Positions 53,766-64,000 of a stretch of DNA of 64,000 nt are shown here, one piece after another. Source of the stretch: Tetrapyrgos nigripes (Eukaryota > Basidiomycota > Agaricomycetes > Agaricales > Campanellaceae). A program made the position numbers and the translations under genes. A model generated the notes under the pieces. That model was given only the letters and a program-made list of their open reading frames with translations. It ran no database searches and was not told the origin of the DNA. Numbering within the stretch: position 1 is the stretch's first letter; each line of letters starts with the position of its first letter. Where the stretch lies: NCBI GenBank assembly GCA_013368315.1, contig JAACJM010000063.1, forward strand, positions 310,001-374,000, in the 5' to 3' direction.

Positions 53766-54445
53766 TCTCCTAGGATTATCGACATCGATACAGTGTCTGC
53801 GTTATTGTTCTGCATCACGTGTGTGAAGGAGTAGTCAACTCGCGTCAGTCCAATCTATTGTCTTGACTCCCATCTTCCTCTCGCTCTGTCTCTCTCCTCC
53901 ACACTCTCTAGCATTCGAATTCGTTTCGGTGCTACAATATCTGAAGACGAATGCGTTTTGTCCTCTGGTGCAGATAGAATGTGCTTCTATCTGTCCAATT
54001 CAGTGTTTCTTGGTGAAGGAGACACCGTTGTGAAGATCTGCAGTACAGTAGCAAGGTCTTTTTCCCTCCTCCTCCTTTTCTTTTCAAGCTGATGCTTATA
54101 CATTCCAGGTGTTCCTCATTCTTTCGAAACCGGAACCAAGTGTAAACTTTCACTGATGCTTTGTATCTTAAATATCAGGTGCGTTGACTTGTGACTGGGG
54201 GCCGTTCTGCAATGCTGACACTTCTCATTATTCTTACGATTTTTCAGACTACCTCCGATTGGCAAAAACCAACCATTATGACAGACAAGCCCAAGCAAGA
54301 GTGCATGTCCACTTTCGCTGCATCTCACGCTTTGAGTCAATAGATTTAGTAGTGTTCTCATTGACCTCGTCAAGACTTCAAGCAGGAAGAGGACCATCTC
54401 TCACAAATGGAAGCCTAATCCAAGCCCCTCCAAATTGAAGGTTTC
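53766..54445 (+). pseudogene. Copy M of the L/M/R gene family (truncated)
   Basis: Matches copy L (34.2-34.95 kb) in opposite orientation over about 650 bases, exon and intron alike. IAELLLGLSTS near 53780, VIVLHHVCEGVVNSRQ near 53810, IRIRFGATISEDECVLSSGA near 53935, VPHSFETGTKCKLSLMLCIL near 54110. A 4-base shortfall near 54270 relative to L breaks the frame after PPIGK, and homology stops near 54440 where L continues for another kilobase. It starts within a few bases of the stop at 53762, so it was probably joined here by rearrangement. Confidence 0.6.
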
Positions 54446-56539
54446 GGTTACTTTAGCCATGAGCAGGACCAGCTGAGTGACCAACAGAGCTTGGAATGCT
54501 CGATCATTTCAAGGACCGTAACAACAACGAGGTAACTAGAGCCCTCGGGGTTGCAATGGTGTTGGAGAGTGCTGTTCAAGTTGGACAGAGCATGGAAATT
54601 GATGAGTGGGCCAGCAGTTGTGAATATTTTAGTGGAAGCTAGAGCTGCTGCTGATGCTCATGGTGTAGCTGAGGGGAACAACGACGAGGTAACTGGAGCC
54701 CTCGGGGTTGCAATGGTGTTGGAGAGTGTTGTTCAAGTTGGACAGAATCTCGTAAGTGTTTTGATCCAATTTCTGCAGCTTTGAGCTGTAATAACGGGCT
54801 TCTCGGATTTGAAAATGGCACTCAAGGTAACCTCTACGGCAATTCAGGTGTGTTTTTATCTCTTACCAGTAATCCTCTTCCACTGATTATACCATTACCT
54901 ACAGAACGCTTCAATCACATTGCAGGCCATGCTTTCGACTACAGCACATATCCTGTTGCGAGATTCATGGTCAAGGCCAAATGGAGGATGCAGTCAGAGT
55001 GTGGTTACCAACTCCTGGTACCTCTGATTCTAATCAGACCTTTGCACAGTGGTGTTATTCCACTCCGGTCTTCCGAGGTCAGTTGGTTTTCCTCTTCCTC
55101 TATGTGTTAGTTTTAATCGTCAACTCCTGCTTTCCAGCTATGACAATAATGGCCGAGATTGCTTGCGTAACCGATAGTCATAAGGCTCTGCAATGTAGTT
55201 ACTAACTTTTCCTGTCTTTTGGGGACCAACCCAAAGGCTGCTTGCTGAATCACCGAGGCTTATATTGGGCCATATAAGGCCATGTGTATCTTTCCTCGTG
55301 AAGTGACGAATCCTGACACCGATAAGCAACTTGCACTCGCATGTATGTCTTCTCACCTCTGTAGAGTCTTCTTCTCTGATTGACATATCCTTTCTAGTAT
55401 CGCCCTCGACGTTCATATCTCCAAAATATGTAAAAGGGCGACGTTATCGTCGCCTGACAATTTGCCATTGAAGTATTTAGTTTCCAGTGGGGAGAAGATA
55501 TCAGATTCTGTATGTGTGCATCGCTTTCTGGACAGTTGCTTCAAGGTTGAAGGCTACTTGGTAAGCGCTTATCTGCTTGTACAAGTCTGCATCCAAGCTG
55601 ATAACGATTCTATTGGCAGGTATTACGCTGCACCTACCATTCACCATGCTATTCTTACATCCCAGCCTGATGACATTTCTGCATGCTGTCTTCCTCATCC
55701 CAGTCCTGGAGGCCCTTTCCACTATTGATAAGCAAAAGTGCGGGCAGTTCTGGAGGTCACAATTTGCCGAGGTGGACCTTGAAGGAATATTAATAGTTGT
55801 GCGACACCCATCCATATCCCATAGTTTCAACATCTCTCTGGGTGATATAAAGGCCTGCTGCAACGCTGCTCACATCACTCTGCAAGCCTTCTTCTCTACT
55901 ACTTACTCACTGGCGGGGCGTCACGTCTTTAATTGGCAGGAAAATGCCATTTTTGGCCTGTGTCCCAGCTTCCACCTGACACTGTGCTCATGCAGGAGAA
56001 AGAAGGCGCCAGATATTGGGTGAGGAAACTCGATGGTGTAACCCCTTGGCATTTCTTGAGAGGCGGTGACTCCTCTGTATCATCAGACAAGGCATGGGAT
56101 GCATCTATCGCTCTCCAAATCTCGGTTACTGAGATACGTCATTTCTGTCGTCGTTATCATATGTCTTGGCCAAGTCGCCTGGGCAAAGATTCTCTGAGGT
56201 CGTATTTAGACAGGTGGTATCAGGAAGGACGTTGGCAGACGCAGACGATGGTATTGGTCGTGACGATACACAAGAGTCCAAGACGCAGGTGAGTGCTTGC
56301 ACTTCAATAAAACAACATTTTCTAATTTTGTCGGTTCAAAGCATGATTTTGATCTTGAATTACATGGAACTGGGGAGGTTTATACCATCTACGCTGGGGG
56401 ATGTCATGAAACATTCTGAGCTCGTCCTGCTCTCAGAGTTCAACGAGACGTTTGCAGAACTTATTCGAAGGCCAAATGCACAAGCCTTCCTCAATTATAA
56501 TGACATGTTCATGCAAACTCTCGCTGCGACTCCAGAGTC
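54446..56539 (+). other. Coding-like pieces of unknown genes between copies M and R
   Basis: Directly after copy M, a block of about 70 bases (AACAACGAGGTAACTRGAGC, CCTCGGGGTTGCAATGGTGT, TGGAGAGTGYTGTTCAAG) occurs twice, about 154 bases apart. Plus-strand frames then look coding but broken. At 54890-55000 RFNHIAGHAFDYSTYPVARF appears, at 55577-55730 repeats of LHLPFTMLFLHPSLMTFLHA, and at 55970-56220 PPDTVLMQEKEGARYWVRKL with DKAWDASIALQISVTEIRHF. 56346-56546 reads YMELGRFIPSTLGDVMKHSE, LNETFAELIRRPNAQAF-like. They may belong to one intron-rich gene. I cannot join them securely and recognise no family. Confidence 0.35.
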
Positions 56540-57135
56540 AGTCTAATCTATTGTCTTGACTCCCATCTTCCTCTCGCTCTGTCTCTCTCCTCCACACTCT
56601 CTAGCATTCGAATTCGTTTCAGTGCTACAATATCAGAAGACGAATGTGTTTCGTCCTCTGGTGCAGATAGAATGCACTTCTATCTGTCCAATTCAGTGTT
56701 TCTTGGTGAAGGAGACACCGTTGTGAAGATCTGCAGTACAGTAGCAAGGTCTTTTTCCCTCCTCCTCCTTTTCTTTTCAAGCTGACGCTTATACACTCCA
56801 GGTGTTCCTCATTCTTTCGAAACCGGAACCAAGTGTAAACTTTCACTGGTGATTTGTATCTTAAATATCAGGTGTGTTGACTTGTGACTGGGGCTGTTCT
56901 GCAATGCTGACACTTCTCATTATTCTTACGATTTTTCAGACCACCTCCAATTGGCAAAAACTAACCATTATGACAGACAAGCCCAAGGAGTGCATGTCCA
57001 CTTTCGCTGCCTCTCATGCTTTGACTCAATAGATTTAGTAGTGTTCTCATTGACCTCGTCAAGACTTCAAGCAGGAAGAGGACCATCTCTCACAAATGGA
57101 AGGCTAATCCAAGCCCCCTCCAAATTGAATGTTTC
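56540..57135 (+). pseudogene. Copy R of the L/M/R gene family (tandem with M, truncated)
   Basis: Very similar to 53860-54445, offset about 2.67 kb, same orientation. Starts at TCAGTCTAATCTATTGTCTT, so it lacks the two upstream exons seen in M and L. Contains the same exon series (IRIRFSATISEDECVSSSGA-like, VPHSFETGTKCKLSLVICIL). Where M has CAAGAG, R has GAG, a 3-base difference, but R shares the frame break near PPIGK. Homology with M continues past 57135 to about 57300 in the GAGCATGGAAATTGATG block. Confidence 0.6.
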
Positions 57136-57218
57136 GGTCACTTTGGCCATGAGCAGGACTAGCTGAGTGACCAGCAGCTTGGAATGCTCGATCATTTCAA
57201 GGACCGTGGAAGGTCTCG

Positions 57219-58386
57219 GTGCGAGGTTTGGGAAGAGCATGGAAATTGATGGGTGGGCCAGTAGTTGCGAATGTTTTAGCGGAAACCAGAGCTGCTGCTG
57301 TTTCTAGGGCATCTTCTTTGACATCTGTTGCAAGCTCAGTCAGACAGAAGAAAGGAAAGAAGGCCAAAGCTCTGGCAGCGTCCACGACTGAGAATGTTGC
57401 CAAGATCAAGCCTTTCACCGTCCCAGTACACAGTGTCGTCTTGACTGCACGGCGCAGAGTTTTGCGGGACGTCCTTTCTTCGACTAAGGATGTGATAATC
57501 CAGGACTCGGCCTCCTCAGTCAGCGTTCGGGTTTTCAACACAACTTCGAAATCCTTCACGATCGAAACACGGCGATAGGTGGAGTTTTCAGTTGTGCATC
57601 CCTTGGCGATCCTCGTTTTACTGGAGTACCTCTACACCGATGATGTTTGTGGCTATTTGGGATCGTCGAGTTGCGAAAGCATTGGATTTTGGCAGTATTA
57701 GTCACTCGAGGGAGTTTGTCACGATTATGAAGGAGTATCATGTGTCTCTCTCACTGGCATCAGAAATCAAGTGCGACCTTCAATCTCTTGGACAGTTGCT
57801 TGACTTGCCAGTGTTTTTGTGTGGCATGGAGAGCTCTGTCAAGAAGCCGGTGGCGTTGACGCTGCGAAACGATCTGGAAATCCTGTTCTGGGGAGTTAAA
57901 CGTAATAATGAGTTGCCTGGTGCTCCGAAGAAACGCATGGACGCTTCACTGGCCACACATCTGGACATCGTCCTACAGCTGGCTGAAGGGAAGGAGGTTT
58001 ACATGCATTCTGCTATTCTGAGGGCTCATTCAGTCTACTTTGAGGATTTTTTGGGAGATGAACTTGAGCGTGCGGTCGAGTTGAGTGTCTCACTGGAGAA
58101 ATCAAGATGCTTTGAGGCATTGTGGAAGAAGATCTCAGAGAAAGAAAACTTGCTCGGGAACACTCTCAGCTCAACCAATCTGAAGGCATTTCCGAGTCCA
58201 TTGGAGAACAAGAGGATTTGGAGACGAAGGTGTTCAGGATTTTTGACCACCTCCAGCAATCCCTCTCCAAAGTACCAAGGTGCATCTGCGAACGTTTCCC
58301 ACCACACCTGTTCCACTGTTTCGAGTATGCGAGCAGAATTCCACAGAAAAGTTCCTCCCATTGACGGTTCTCGTAGTGTACTATGA
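57219..58386 (+). pseudogene. Broken tandem-BTB/POZ domain gene
   Basis: The first BTB domain reads KPFTVPVHSVVLTARRRVLR then LSSTKDVIIQDSASSVSVRV, is cut by an in-frame TAG at 57576-57578, and continues HPLAILVLLEYLYTDDV. A one-base frame change at about 57650 then leads to AIWDRRVAKALDFGSISHSR, LGQLLDLPVFLCGMESSVKK and a second BTB, LDIVLQLAEGKEVYMHSAIL, RAHSVYFEDFL. Two BTB domains with 'HSVVLTAR', 'LLEYLYTD' and 'MHSAILRAHSVYFEDFL' resemble fungal proteins related to inhibitor-of-Btk/Btb adaptors of cullin-3 ligases. The stop and shift indicate a pseudogene, although a missed intron could explain the shift. It follows copy R directly. Confidence 0.65.
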
Positions 58387-58904
58387 ATGCCCTTTCGCTC
58401 GTCTTAGACACGTCTCAAAGGCTTTGCAGAGTGCAAGAAGAGGAAGATGTGTGCTAGGATTTCGGTAGGAAGCCAACGAGATTCCTGTGCTGGACATCAT
58501 TGTGTACATGCAGGCTACAGAGGGAACACGTACATGGGGTACAAGCACCTGCCTTCATCCTCATCTTCAACGGCGCCTGCCCCTCCCTCACACTTCCTCT
58601 ATCAACCCGAATTAACCCCCACATTCACTCCAAGTACTCAGAGTACTCTCACCAATACCCGTTGACCCTTCCACCGATGTTCCCCTCACTCTCGATTTCT
58701 CCTCATCGAACTCTTATGCCAAATACCCTGTCCCTGTTCCCAGAGATGAATAACGAGTCTCTCGTCGAGGGAGATCGCCGATAGAGATAGAGGGAGGAAG
58801 ACAACGTTGGATATTGGAGATAACGAAGAGACCATTGACCCAACTTACATCACAAGCCTCCTCACCGGTATCTTTAGAGGTTGCTCCAGTCGAACTGCTA
58901 ACAT
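58387..58904. other. Ser/Pro-rich frames, no clear gene
   Basis: Overlapping frames (58447-58784) have Ser/Pro/Thr-rich composition on C-rich DNA; this may be a promoter or 5' leader of the next plus-strand exon. Confidence 0.3.
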
Positions 58905-59213
58905 CTCATAGAAGAGACGAAGGAGAAGGTTGAAAGGGAAATTAGGGTCTTGGAGGGGTCTGCGGTTGACAAAACGGATGAATGCTCCACCTCAGCACGC
59001 AAGGCGTCAATGTCACCCTTTGGCGTCACCTCCAATCCTATCGCTCTCGGAAATCCGAACAACTTTCCCAGCTCAATATCAAGAAGCACCTTGGCTCCAG
59101 CGTCTTCATCGTCTCAACTACCTCGAGCTGAGCGAATAAATCAGAACCTGGCCAGGGTTTTCAACTCTAGTCCGACAAAGACACCACTGAGCCCTGTCTC
59201 TCCTTCACTTTGA
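58905..59213 (+). CDS. Exon of an unknown plus-strand gene, Ser/Pro-rich
   Basis: After an acceptor-like CTCATAG near 58911 the frame reads EETKEKVEREIRVLEGSAVD, SARKASMSPFGVTSNPIALG, SQLPRAERINQNLARVFNSS and ends at TGA 59211-59213 after LSPVSPSL. The coiled-coil-like start and regular composition suggest a real exon; upstream sequence is unclear. No family recognised. Confidence 0.35.
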   Translation, partial: LIEETKEKVEREIRVLEGSAVDKTDECSTSARKASMSPFGVTSNPIALGNPNNFPSSISRSTLAPASSSSQLPRAERINQNLARVFNSSPTKTPLSPVSPSL

Positions 59214-60312
59214 TGTATCGGACGACACAGTCAGGAGAATATTCACACTTCCAACTGTCAATGGAAAAGGCAGAAGCTAAACGGACATTCACAGTTTTCT
59301 AATGACCTTTCATCGATGACTATGTCGGTGTCTACATCCAGAACTTCTGTTCCCAATTTCAATTCTTATTGGAGTTACAAAATGAACCCGAAGAGGATGA
59401 CGATCGTGGAGCTGATGAAGTTGAGGGTTATGGCTGAGGAGGAGATATCGAGAGCGGTGGTGAAAGGGTTGAAAAAGGGGTATCAGAATGGCACTCTTGA
59501 GGGAGAATGAGATGGATGTTGAAATGAGGAGCATAAGATGCAGAGGACGCAAATGAGGTGACCGAGTCAGGTTGAGAGTGAGGTAACAGAGAATTGACGC
59601 AATTCTGAGTACTCGACGACTGAGACGGCCGTACTGGGTTTGACAAATTAGTGGGTATACACGCATAAACTCCGACTCTACTACATACCAAGCAAATTTA
59701 AAGCAAATCCATCTTCCTCCTTGACTTCACCTTCTGCCGTATCCTCATCAGCGTCACTTTTCTTGCCATTTACATTTTCAGTTGGTGCTGAAGTTATGGT
59801 TGCCGTGTTGGGTATCATCAATTGGCATTGAGGGTTGGGACGTTGGCAGTGGGGGGTTGGAGTTGAGTATTGAGTAGGAATGGCGTCGAGTATTGGATGA
59901 TGGCGTTAGGTTTTGGGTAGGGATGGGATTGGGTGAGGGAAGGGGTGTGGTTGAGCTGAAGGAGACGCGTCTGTGACAACGCGATGCAACTACAAACACT
60001 GATGTGACTTCTCGCCTTCTGCTGAAGCTGGCTCCCACAATCTCGACTAACCAGTGGATCAAGGTCACTCCCGTGCTAAACTTATGGTACGTCGGCCTTC
60101 CTTGCAGATATCTTCCTATTCCAACATCTGCCAGTTTTCCGTCTTCTGTGTATGGCTCCCAGAAGTCCATCCAAATCAGACCGTTTCATGGATATACGTC
60201 TTTGCACTCAACGAAGACAGCGGCAGATTAGAGTACAAAATCAGCTCAACTGGCCGTATTCCCAAGACTAGACTGAGGGAATGGAGAAGCTGACATGAGT
60301 CCAAGGGGTTTA
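59214..60312. other. Mixed stretch with short coding-like frames
   Basis: A plus frame near 59381-59510 (MNPKRMTIVELMKLRVMAEE) and one near 60140-60293 (SWIYVFALNEDSG, RLEYKISSTGRIPKTR) look protein-like but cannot be joined. 59815-59950 is a GTTGGGT/TTGAG-rich minisatellite-like run. Confidence 0.3.
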
Positions 60313-60582
60313 GACTCGTGCACTCGGTAGAAGTGCTTGGAAGGGGAACGGCATATGCCGTCGGTGGGTTTTAGGGCATTCTAGGTTATATGCCCTAACC
60401 ATTACTTCAGAGAATGAAGCCCACCGCCAAATACTGCGGTACGCCACTAGAATTGTGCGATCGTGCCCAGATTGTCGTGTGGTCCATCGAGAAGAATTTT
60501 GCATGGAGACGGACTTAGGGTTTGAGGAGCTTTGTCTCGCCATTGACGCGGCGAAGCGAATTGTAGAAATGAGGGGAGTGTA
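60313..60582 (+). CDS. Open frame with CX2C motif, unknown product
   Basis: The frame is open from after a TAG at 60310 to TAA 60580-60582: GNGICRRWVLGHSRLYALTI, SENEAHRQILRYATRIVRSC, PDCRVVHREEFCMETDLGFE, LCLAIDAAKRIVEMRGV. There is no ATG at its start, so an upstream exon is required. The CPDC with a later Cys could bind metal. Balanced, helical C-terminus; family not recognised. 60583-61040 is non-coding, with T-rich tracts that suit the promoter of the next gene. Confidence 0.4.
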
Positions 60583-61040
60583 AACTGGACACTTTTCGCT
60601 TTTGGTGCTATCTTGCTTTCAACTTTGATTTGCCTGCTGTCGTTTTGCTATTTCGCCGTCGACTTGCTGCCATTGTATAACTAAAATTGTAACCAAAATT
60701 CTTTTTGGACTTTGTCGATAACTAAAGTTGTAGCCAATGGTGCTACCGATCAAGGACAAGCAAGTGAGTTGACTCTCTTTTTCTTTTTTCTTTCGTGGTT
60801 TCTTGTGGAAACACGGCTCTGTTTCCTTTTCCACGTTACCACTTCATTTCACTGCGTGAAGCTAACCGCATTTACATCGACTGCTTTACCTCCCCCCCGG
60901 AACTCAAGTTGCAATACCGACGTCTGCAATTCACACACCTATAGCGCTATTCCCAACCCCGTTTCCTCGTGCGCAATTTGAACAAGCGTCGACTTATAAC
61001 ACGCTGTACACGTGAATTGCCCTTGAAACGGAGTTCTTAG

Positions 61041-61633
61041 ATGAGGTTATGGGGTGTCGGAAAGGTAGACAATTTCGTAGGGAAGCTTTGGACTGGCTGG
61101 AAAGCCTTGAGGGATGAGGGTCTACAACAGGTACGCTTCATCGTTTCTATCTCGGACTTTTGCTCACATATGATGCTACATGTGTCTGAAGATAGCAATG
61201 TTTCAATACGTGTTCAATACCATCTCATCATCTTTCGGTACACTGTCTCAAAAGGTCTCTGAAATGCATAGGTGAGTACTTGTATTCAAAGTGTATGACA
61301 TGGCACTAATACTCAAACAGACATGTACATCTTTGCACTTCAACAGGCTTTTATGATTCCTCCCCTTACCTTCAAGTGGACAATCTTCCTCCCAACGATA
61401 CCATTGCTGGGCTCATAGAAGGTCTCGCAGCTGCACACACAGCATATGATGTTCCAAGGTATGTTAGTCTCCTCAACGTTTGTTTACCACTCTCACTAGT
61501 ACTATGTACCCAAATCCTGTTCGTTGTCCAACCCAGAGAAAGGAACGTCTTCGACCAGCTATGGCTAGAATATGAGGTACTCCCTTCACCAACCCAACCC
61601 AATCCCTTCCTGGTTCAGACGCGCATGCCTTGA
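61041..61633 (+). CDS. Intron-containing gene, 5' part, unknown product, cut by an LTR-like sequence
   Basis: ATG 61041 (MRLWGVGKVDNFVGKLWTGW, KALRDEGLQQ) is followed by a GTACGC intron, then IAMFQYVFNTISSSFGTLSQ, KVSEMH. A GTGAGT intron near 61273 leads to STGFYDSSPYLQVDNLPPND and TIAGLIEGLAAAHTAYDVPR. A last piece, RNVFDQLWLEYE, ends at a GTACTC donor near 61577. Exons and donors are convincing, but I do not recognise the protein. The coding pattern stops near 61600, just before the LTR-like TGTAACGG at 61650, so the gene may be truncated by that insertion. Confidence 0.5.
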
Positions 61634-61649
61634 AAATCCGCGACCACTC

Positions 61650-61848
61650 TGTAACGGCTGTTACCTGATTAGGTACTATTAATAATACTCTCACACGCTG
61701 CCGTAGCTATAAAAGGAACTTTCTAGTATTTTACTAGTAACTCTTACTACTCTCACCTCGCCTTAACTGTCTTGTTCATAGCAGCGGAAATATAAAAGCC
61801 CTGTCTTGTGAATTGAGGCCTTAGGCATCGAGAGCCAAGAGTTACACA
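61650..61848 (+). repeat. LTR-like fragment, possibly a solo LTR
   Basis: Begins TGTAACGGCTGTTACC, sharing the first eight bases (TGTAACGG) with the complete element's LTR, and contains two TATAAAAG boxes. It ends around GAGTTACACA. Ends of TG...CA type and the promoter boxes fit a gypsy LTR, but no target duplication is seen, and no gag or pol follows. 61850-62030 could be a relic of its internal leader. Confidence 0.45.
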
Positions 61849-62034
61849 TTTTTTTCACATCAGTCTTTCTACTGCTCTATTCTCTACTCTTTCCACCGCC
61901 TGCACCCCTCGCAACGTACTATATCCCCTTACCATCTCAACAACCTCTTATCCCTTCGACTCTCATCAACACATATTTGAAACACACTCGAAAAACTTCC
62001 CAGCAAGCCCAAAGGCTTCCGAGGACCTTCCCTC

Positions 62035-62170
62035 TCACTCACCTCCCGCACTCTACACATTCTACCCACCTCTTACTCTCTACACATCCCACACTCTACC
62101 CATCTCTCATACCCTACACGTCTCCCACACTCTACCCACCTCCCGCACTCTACACGCCTCTCACACTATG
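62035..62170 (+). repeat. Minisatellite, CCCACACTCTACCCACCTCT-type
   Basis: Units of about 24-28 bases built from CTCTACACATCCCACACTCT and CTACCCACCTC repeat five to six times with small changes. The plus-strand frame across it (61977-62210) is a Thr/Pro/Leu repeat and not a credible gene. Confidence 0.7.
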
Positions 62171-62563
62171 TTTCATCAGGAAAAGCTTCATATACATTTT
62201 CATGCAGTAAAGGAATGAAAAAGACAGAAAAACGTATAAAAATGCATTAAATTGCAAGATTATGCATATTATGCTCCTCATGCAAGTCCTTTCTTGAGTT
62301 CCAAAACTTATGCACAATTATGCACATCTCACGCAACAGAATGCATAGATTATACACCTCTACTCAACAATATACACAGTCAGATATCATTCTAGTTATC
62401 ACATCTGACACAATAAAGATGATAGAAAGAAATGTATTGGCAACTACTGCAAGTACAGTCATAACGACGAGCTACACTATCTAATAGAACAGTATCCACA
62501 CAACCTACACACATCATCAAACAAAAGCCTGTACAGAAGAACTATCAGCGTGAGGAAGAAAGG

Positions 62564-62922
62564 ATAAGGAGTGCCGCTCACATACCTGAGCATACGTCAA
62601 TGAGTCACGCAATAAGACCTAGAAGTGAGGGGTCAGGAGGGGTCGGCAAGACATATCTGGACACATACGGTGTGCTAAATCCCAGTGACCAATAGGTACA
62701 ACTCAGCAAGCACCGAAGACGAGGCAACAGAAAATATCAGACGGTGGAAGAGACGCAAAATAAGGAGTGCCGCTCACATACCTGAGCATACATCAATGAG
62801 CCACGCAATAAGACCTAGAAGTGAGGGGCCAGGAGGGGTCGGCAAGACATATCTGAACACATATGGTGTGCTAAATCCCAAGGCAACAGAAAATATCAGA
62901 CAGTGGAAGAGACGCAAAAGAA
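62564..62922 (+). repeat. Tandem duplication, 196-bp unit
   Basis: ATAAGGAGTGCCGCTCACAT at 62564 recurs at 62760 and stays similar through GACCTAGAAGTGAGG and GGCAAGACATATCTG. CAACAGAAAATATCAGAC likewise occurs at 62727 and 62883, but only about 156 bases apart, because the second copy lacks a segment after AAATCCCA. Frames in it (for example 62685-62972) read Arg/Lys-rich and are not assigned. Confidence 0.75.
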
Positions 62923-64000
62923 AACAGAAGACGAACCAAGCGGAGCGCAGAACAATCAAGGGCACTGGCTGAGCGACATCTGTCAAGGACAGTCCTAGCA
63001 GACGCTGTACCTAGTAGTGATGTAGAGACAGAGACGTGGAGTTATGAGAATTTTTACGGTGTAGAACATGAGCAGAAGACATACCATAGCGCCATCAGCC
63101 AGATATACGCAGAATACAAAGAGGCGACTTGTAGAGAGTACATGTGGGCTGTTGGAACATACAATGCATCCCAAACGATGGTTGCTCTTGCTGAGGGCGA
63201 CGTTGGAAGAGCGTAGACGGGTTAGAGATCTTATGGGAACACCGCTATGATGTACCTTGAGTTGATGGAGGCGGGACTTGTCGAAGTCCAAAGTTGAAAA
63301 GAAATGGAGTCAACTTGGATCAGGTGACCGTTTGTTGACATCAAATTCGACCAACTGTACAGTTCTTCCATCGGAGTTTGAATTCTTCAGTCCAGTGTCT
63401 ATCAAGCTTCATTCTCCGGTTGCGTTCGGGCCTATGATCATACATGTACTTTTTTTGCCAAAGCTCCCGTTTCTGGGTAACCAGCTCCTTCAAGTATTTA
63501 GTTAAACTTGAAGTTCATTTTCCGTTGCTTTCATCGTTGAGTACTTATCGTTTTTTCAAGTATGACGTGCCTTTCTTAGTCTTGCTCCGTGCAACAGGAC
63601 CCGCAAGGTGTCCCTTAGCCCTTTAGTCTTTCGGTATGCACTCTATCTTTCTTTATTTCCTCAACTTACTTATATTATAGTTTATACACACTAGCACTAT
63701 CACACGTACTACATAGGGGCACTCGCCGTCTCGAAAATTGATTTTTCAGGGTGCCGCCTGTTCCAGTGCATCCCGCGTCAGCCTAATCTCTTACTCCGTC
63801 ATCCTCTGACTACGTCTCAACGCGAAAAGCAAGATAAGTAGATGGGACATACTCGGAGCAGATGGGTTCATGGGTAATAAATTCAAAGATGGAGCAATTG
63901 GTAGTCTTGCACTGTTGTTTTCTTACACATCGCATCATAAGAGTGGGATGTAGATGTTGCAACGGTATGCTTTTTTTATCCAACTTCAAGCATGCACTAT
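62923..64000. other. Right end: one coding-like frame, otherwise nothing
   Basis: A plus frame at about 63000-63217 reads ETETWSYENFYGVEHEQKTY, HSAISQIYAEYKEATCREYM, then TYNASQTMVALAEGDVGRA and a TAG; it looks like a genuine exon but has no clear start. 63278-63640 holds two short frames of low credibility. The last 350 bases show no feature. Confidence 0.3.

Noticed and set aside
34200..54445. Copies L and M as long terminal inverted repeats of a 20-kb transposon
   Set aside because: The matching stretches are spliced coding exons of a gene, L continues for a kilobase beyond the match, no target duplication was found, and R is an additional tandem copy. Kept only as an open hypothesis.
61977..62210. 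Thr/Pro/Leu-rich 77-codon plus frame
   Set aside because: Produced by the minisatellite at 62035-62170.
62035..62922. CRISPR-like array from regularly repeated short units
   Set aside because: Units are contiguous without unique spacers and the genome is eukaryotic.

Overview
The window looks like nuclear DNA of a filamentous basidiomycete, most likely an Agaricomycete. Three things point there: genes built from many short exons with roughly 45-80 base GT-AG introns, a chromodomain Ty3/gypsy retrotransposon, and a Tnp2-type DNA transposase of the kind common in mushroom genomes. I cannot name the species. There are no bacterial operons, no CRISPR array and no rRNA.

Layout. 0-7.8 kb is the most host-like part, with several intron-rich genes of unknown function on both strands: a 476-codon open frame running off the left edge, a basic/acidic protein gene of about ten or more exons at 3039-5403 (minus), and two plus-strand genes at 5586-7501. 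7.8-12.7 kb is mostly non-coding and holds a 277-bp inverted-repeat element, a minisatellite and one copy of a dispersed repeat. 12.7-22.0 kb is a complete, very young gypsy retrotransposon: 433-bp LTRs with no difference by eye, a 5-bp target duplication, gag, a protease-RT-RNaseH-integrase-chromodomain pol, and an unusual third ORF with a CCHC knuckle. 22-34 kb is a graveyard of small inverted-repeat elements and dispersed repeats, with a decayed cytochrome P450 gene at 26.8-28.9 kb. 33.3-57.1 kb is an unusual block. A Tnp2-family transposase gene (35.2-38.9 kb) is followed by at least six unrecognised or loosely recognised genes, including a WD40 protein with a C-terminal membrane segment and a coiled-coil protein built from repeated 45-base exons. 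Related copies of one further gene lie at the margins (34 kb minus; 54 and 56.5 kb plus). 57-64 kb holds a broken tandem-BTB gene, parts of plus-strand genes, an LTR-like piece and local repeats.

How it fits together. The retrotransposon is self-contained and probably inserted recently. The Tnp2 region may be one large multi-gene DNA transposon or several insertions piled together; the sequence alone does not settle this. Two non-autonomous elements elsewhere in the window begin CAC and end GTG with 2-3 bp duplications, so they could be clients of a Tnp2/CACTA-type enzyme. Exon joins were worked out by eye from splice signals and frame continuity. Gene limits are therefore approximate except where an ATG or stop is stated.
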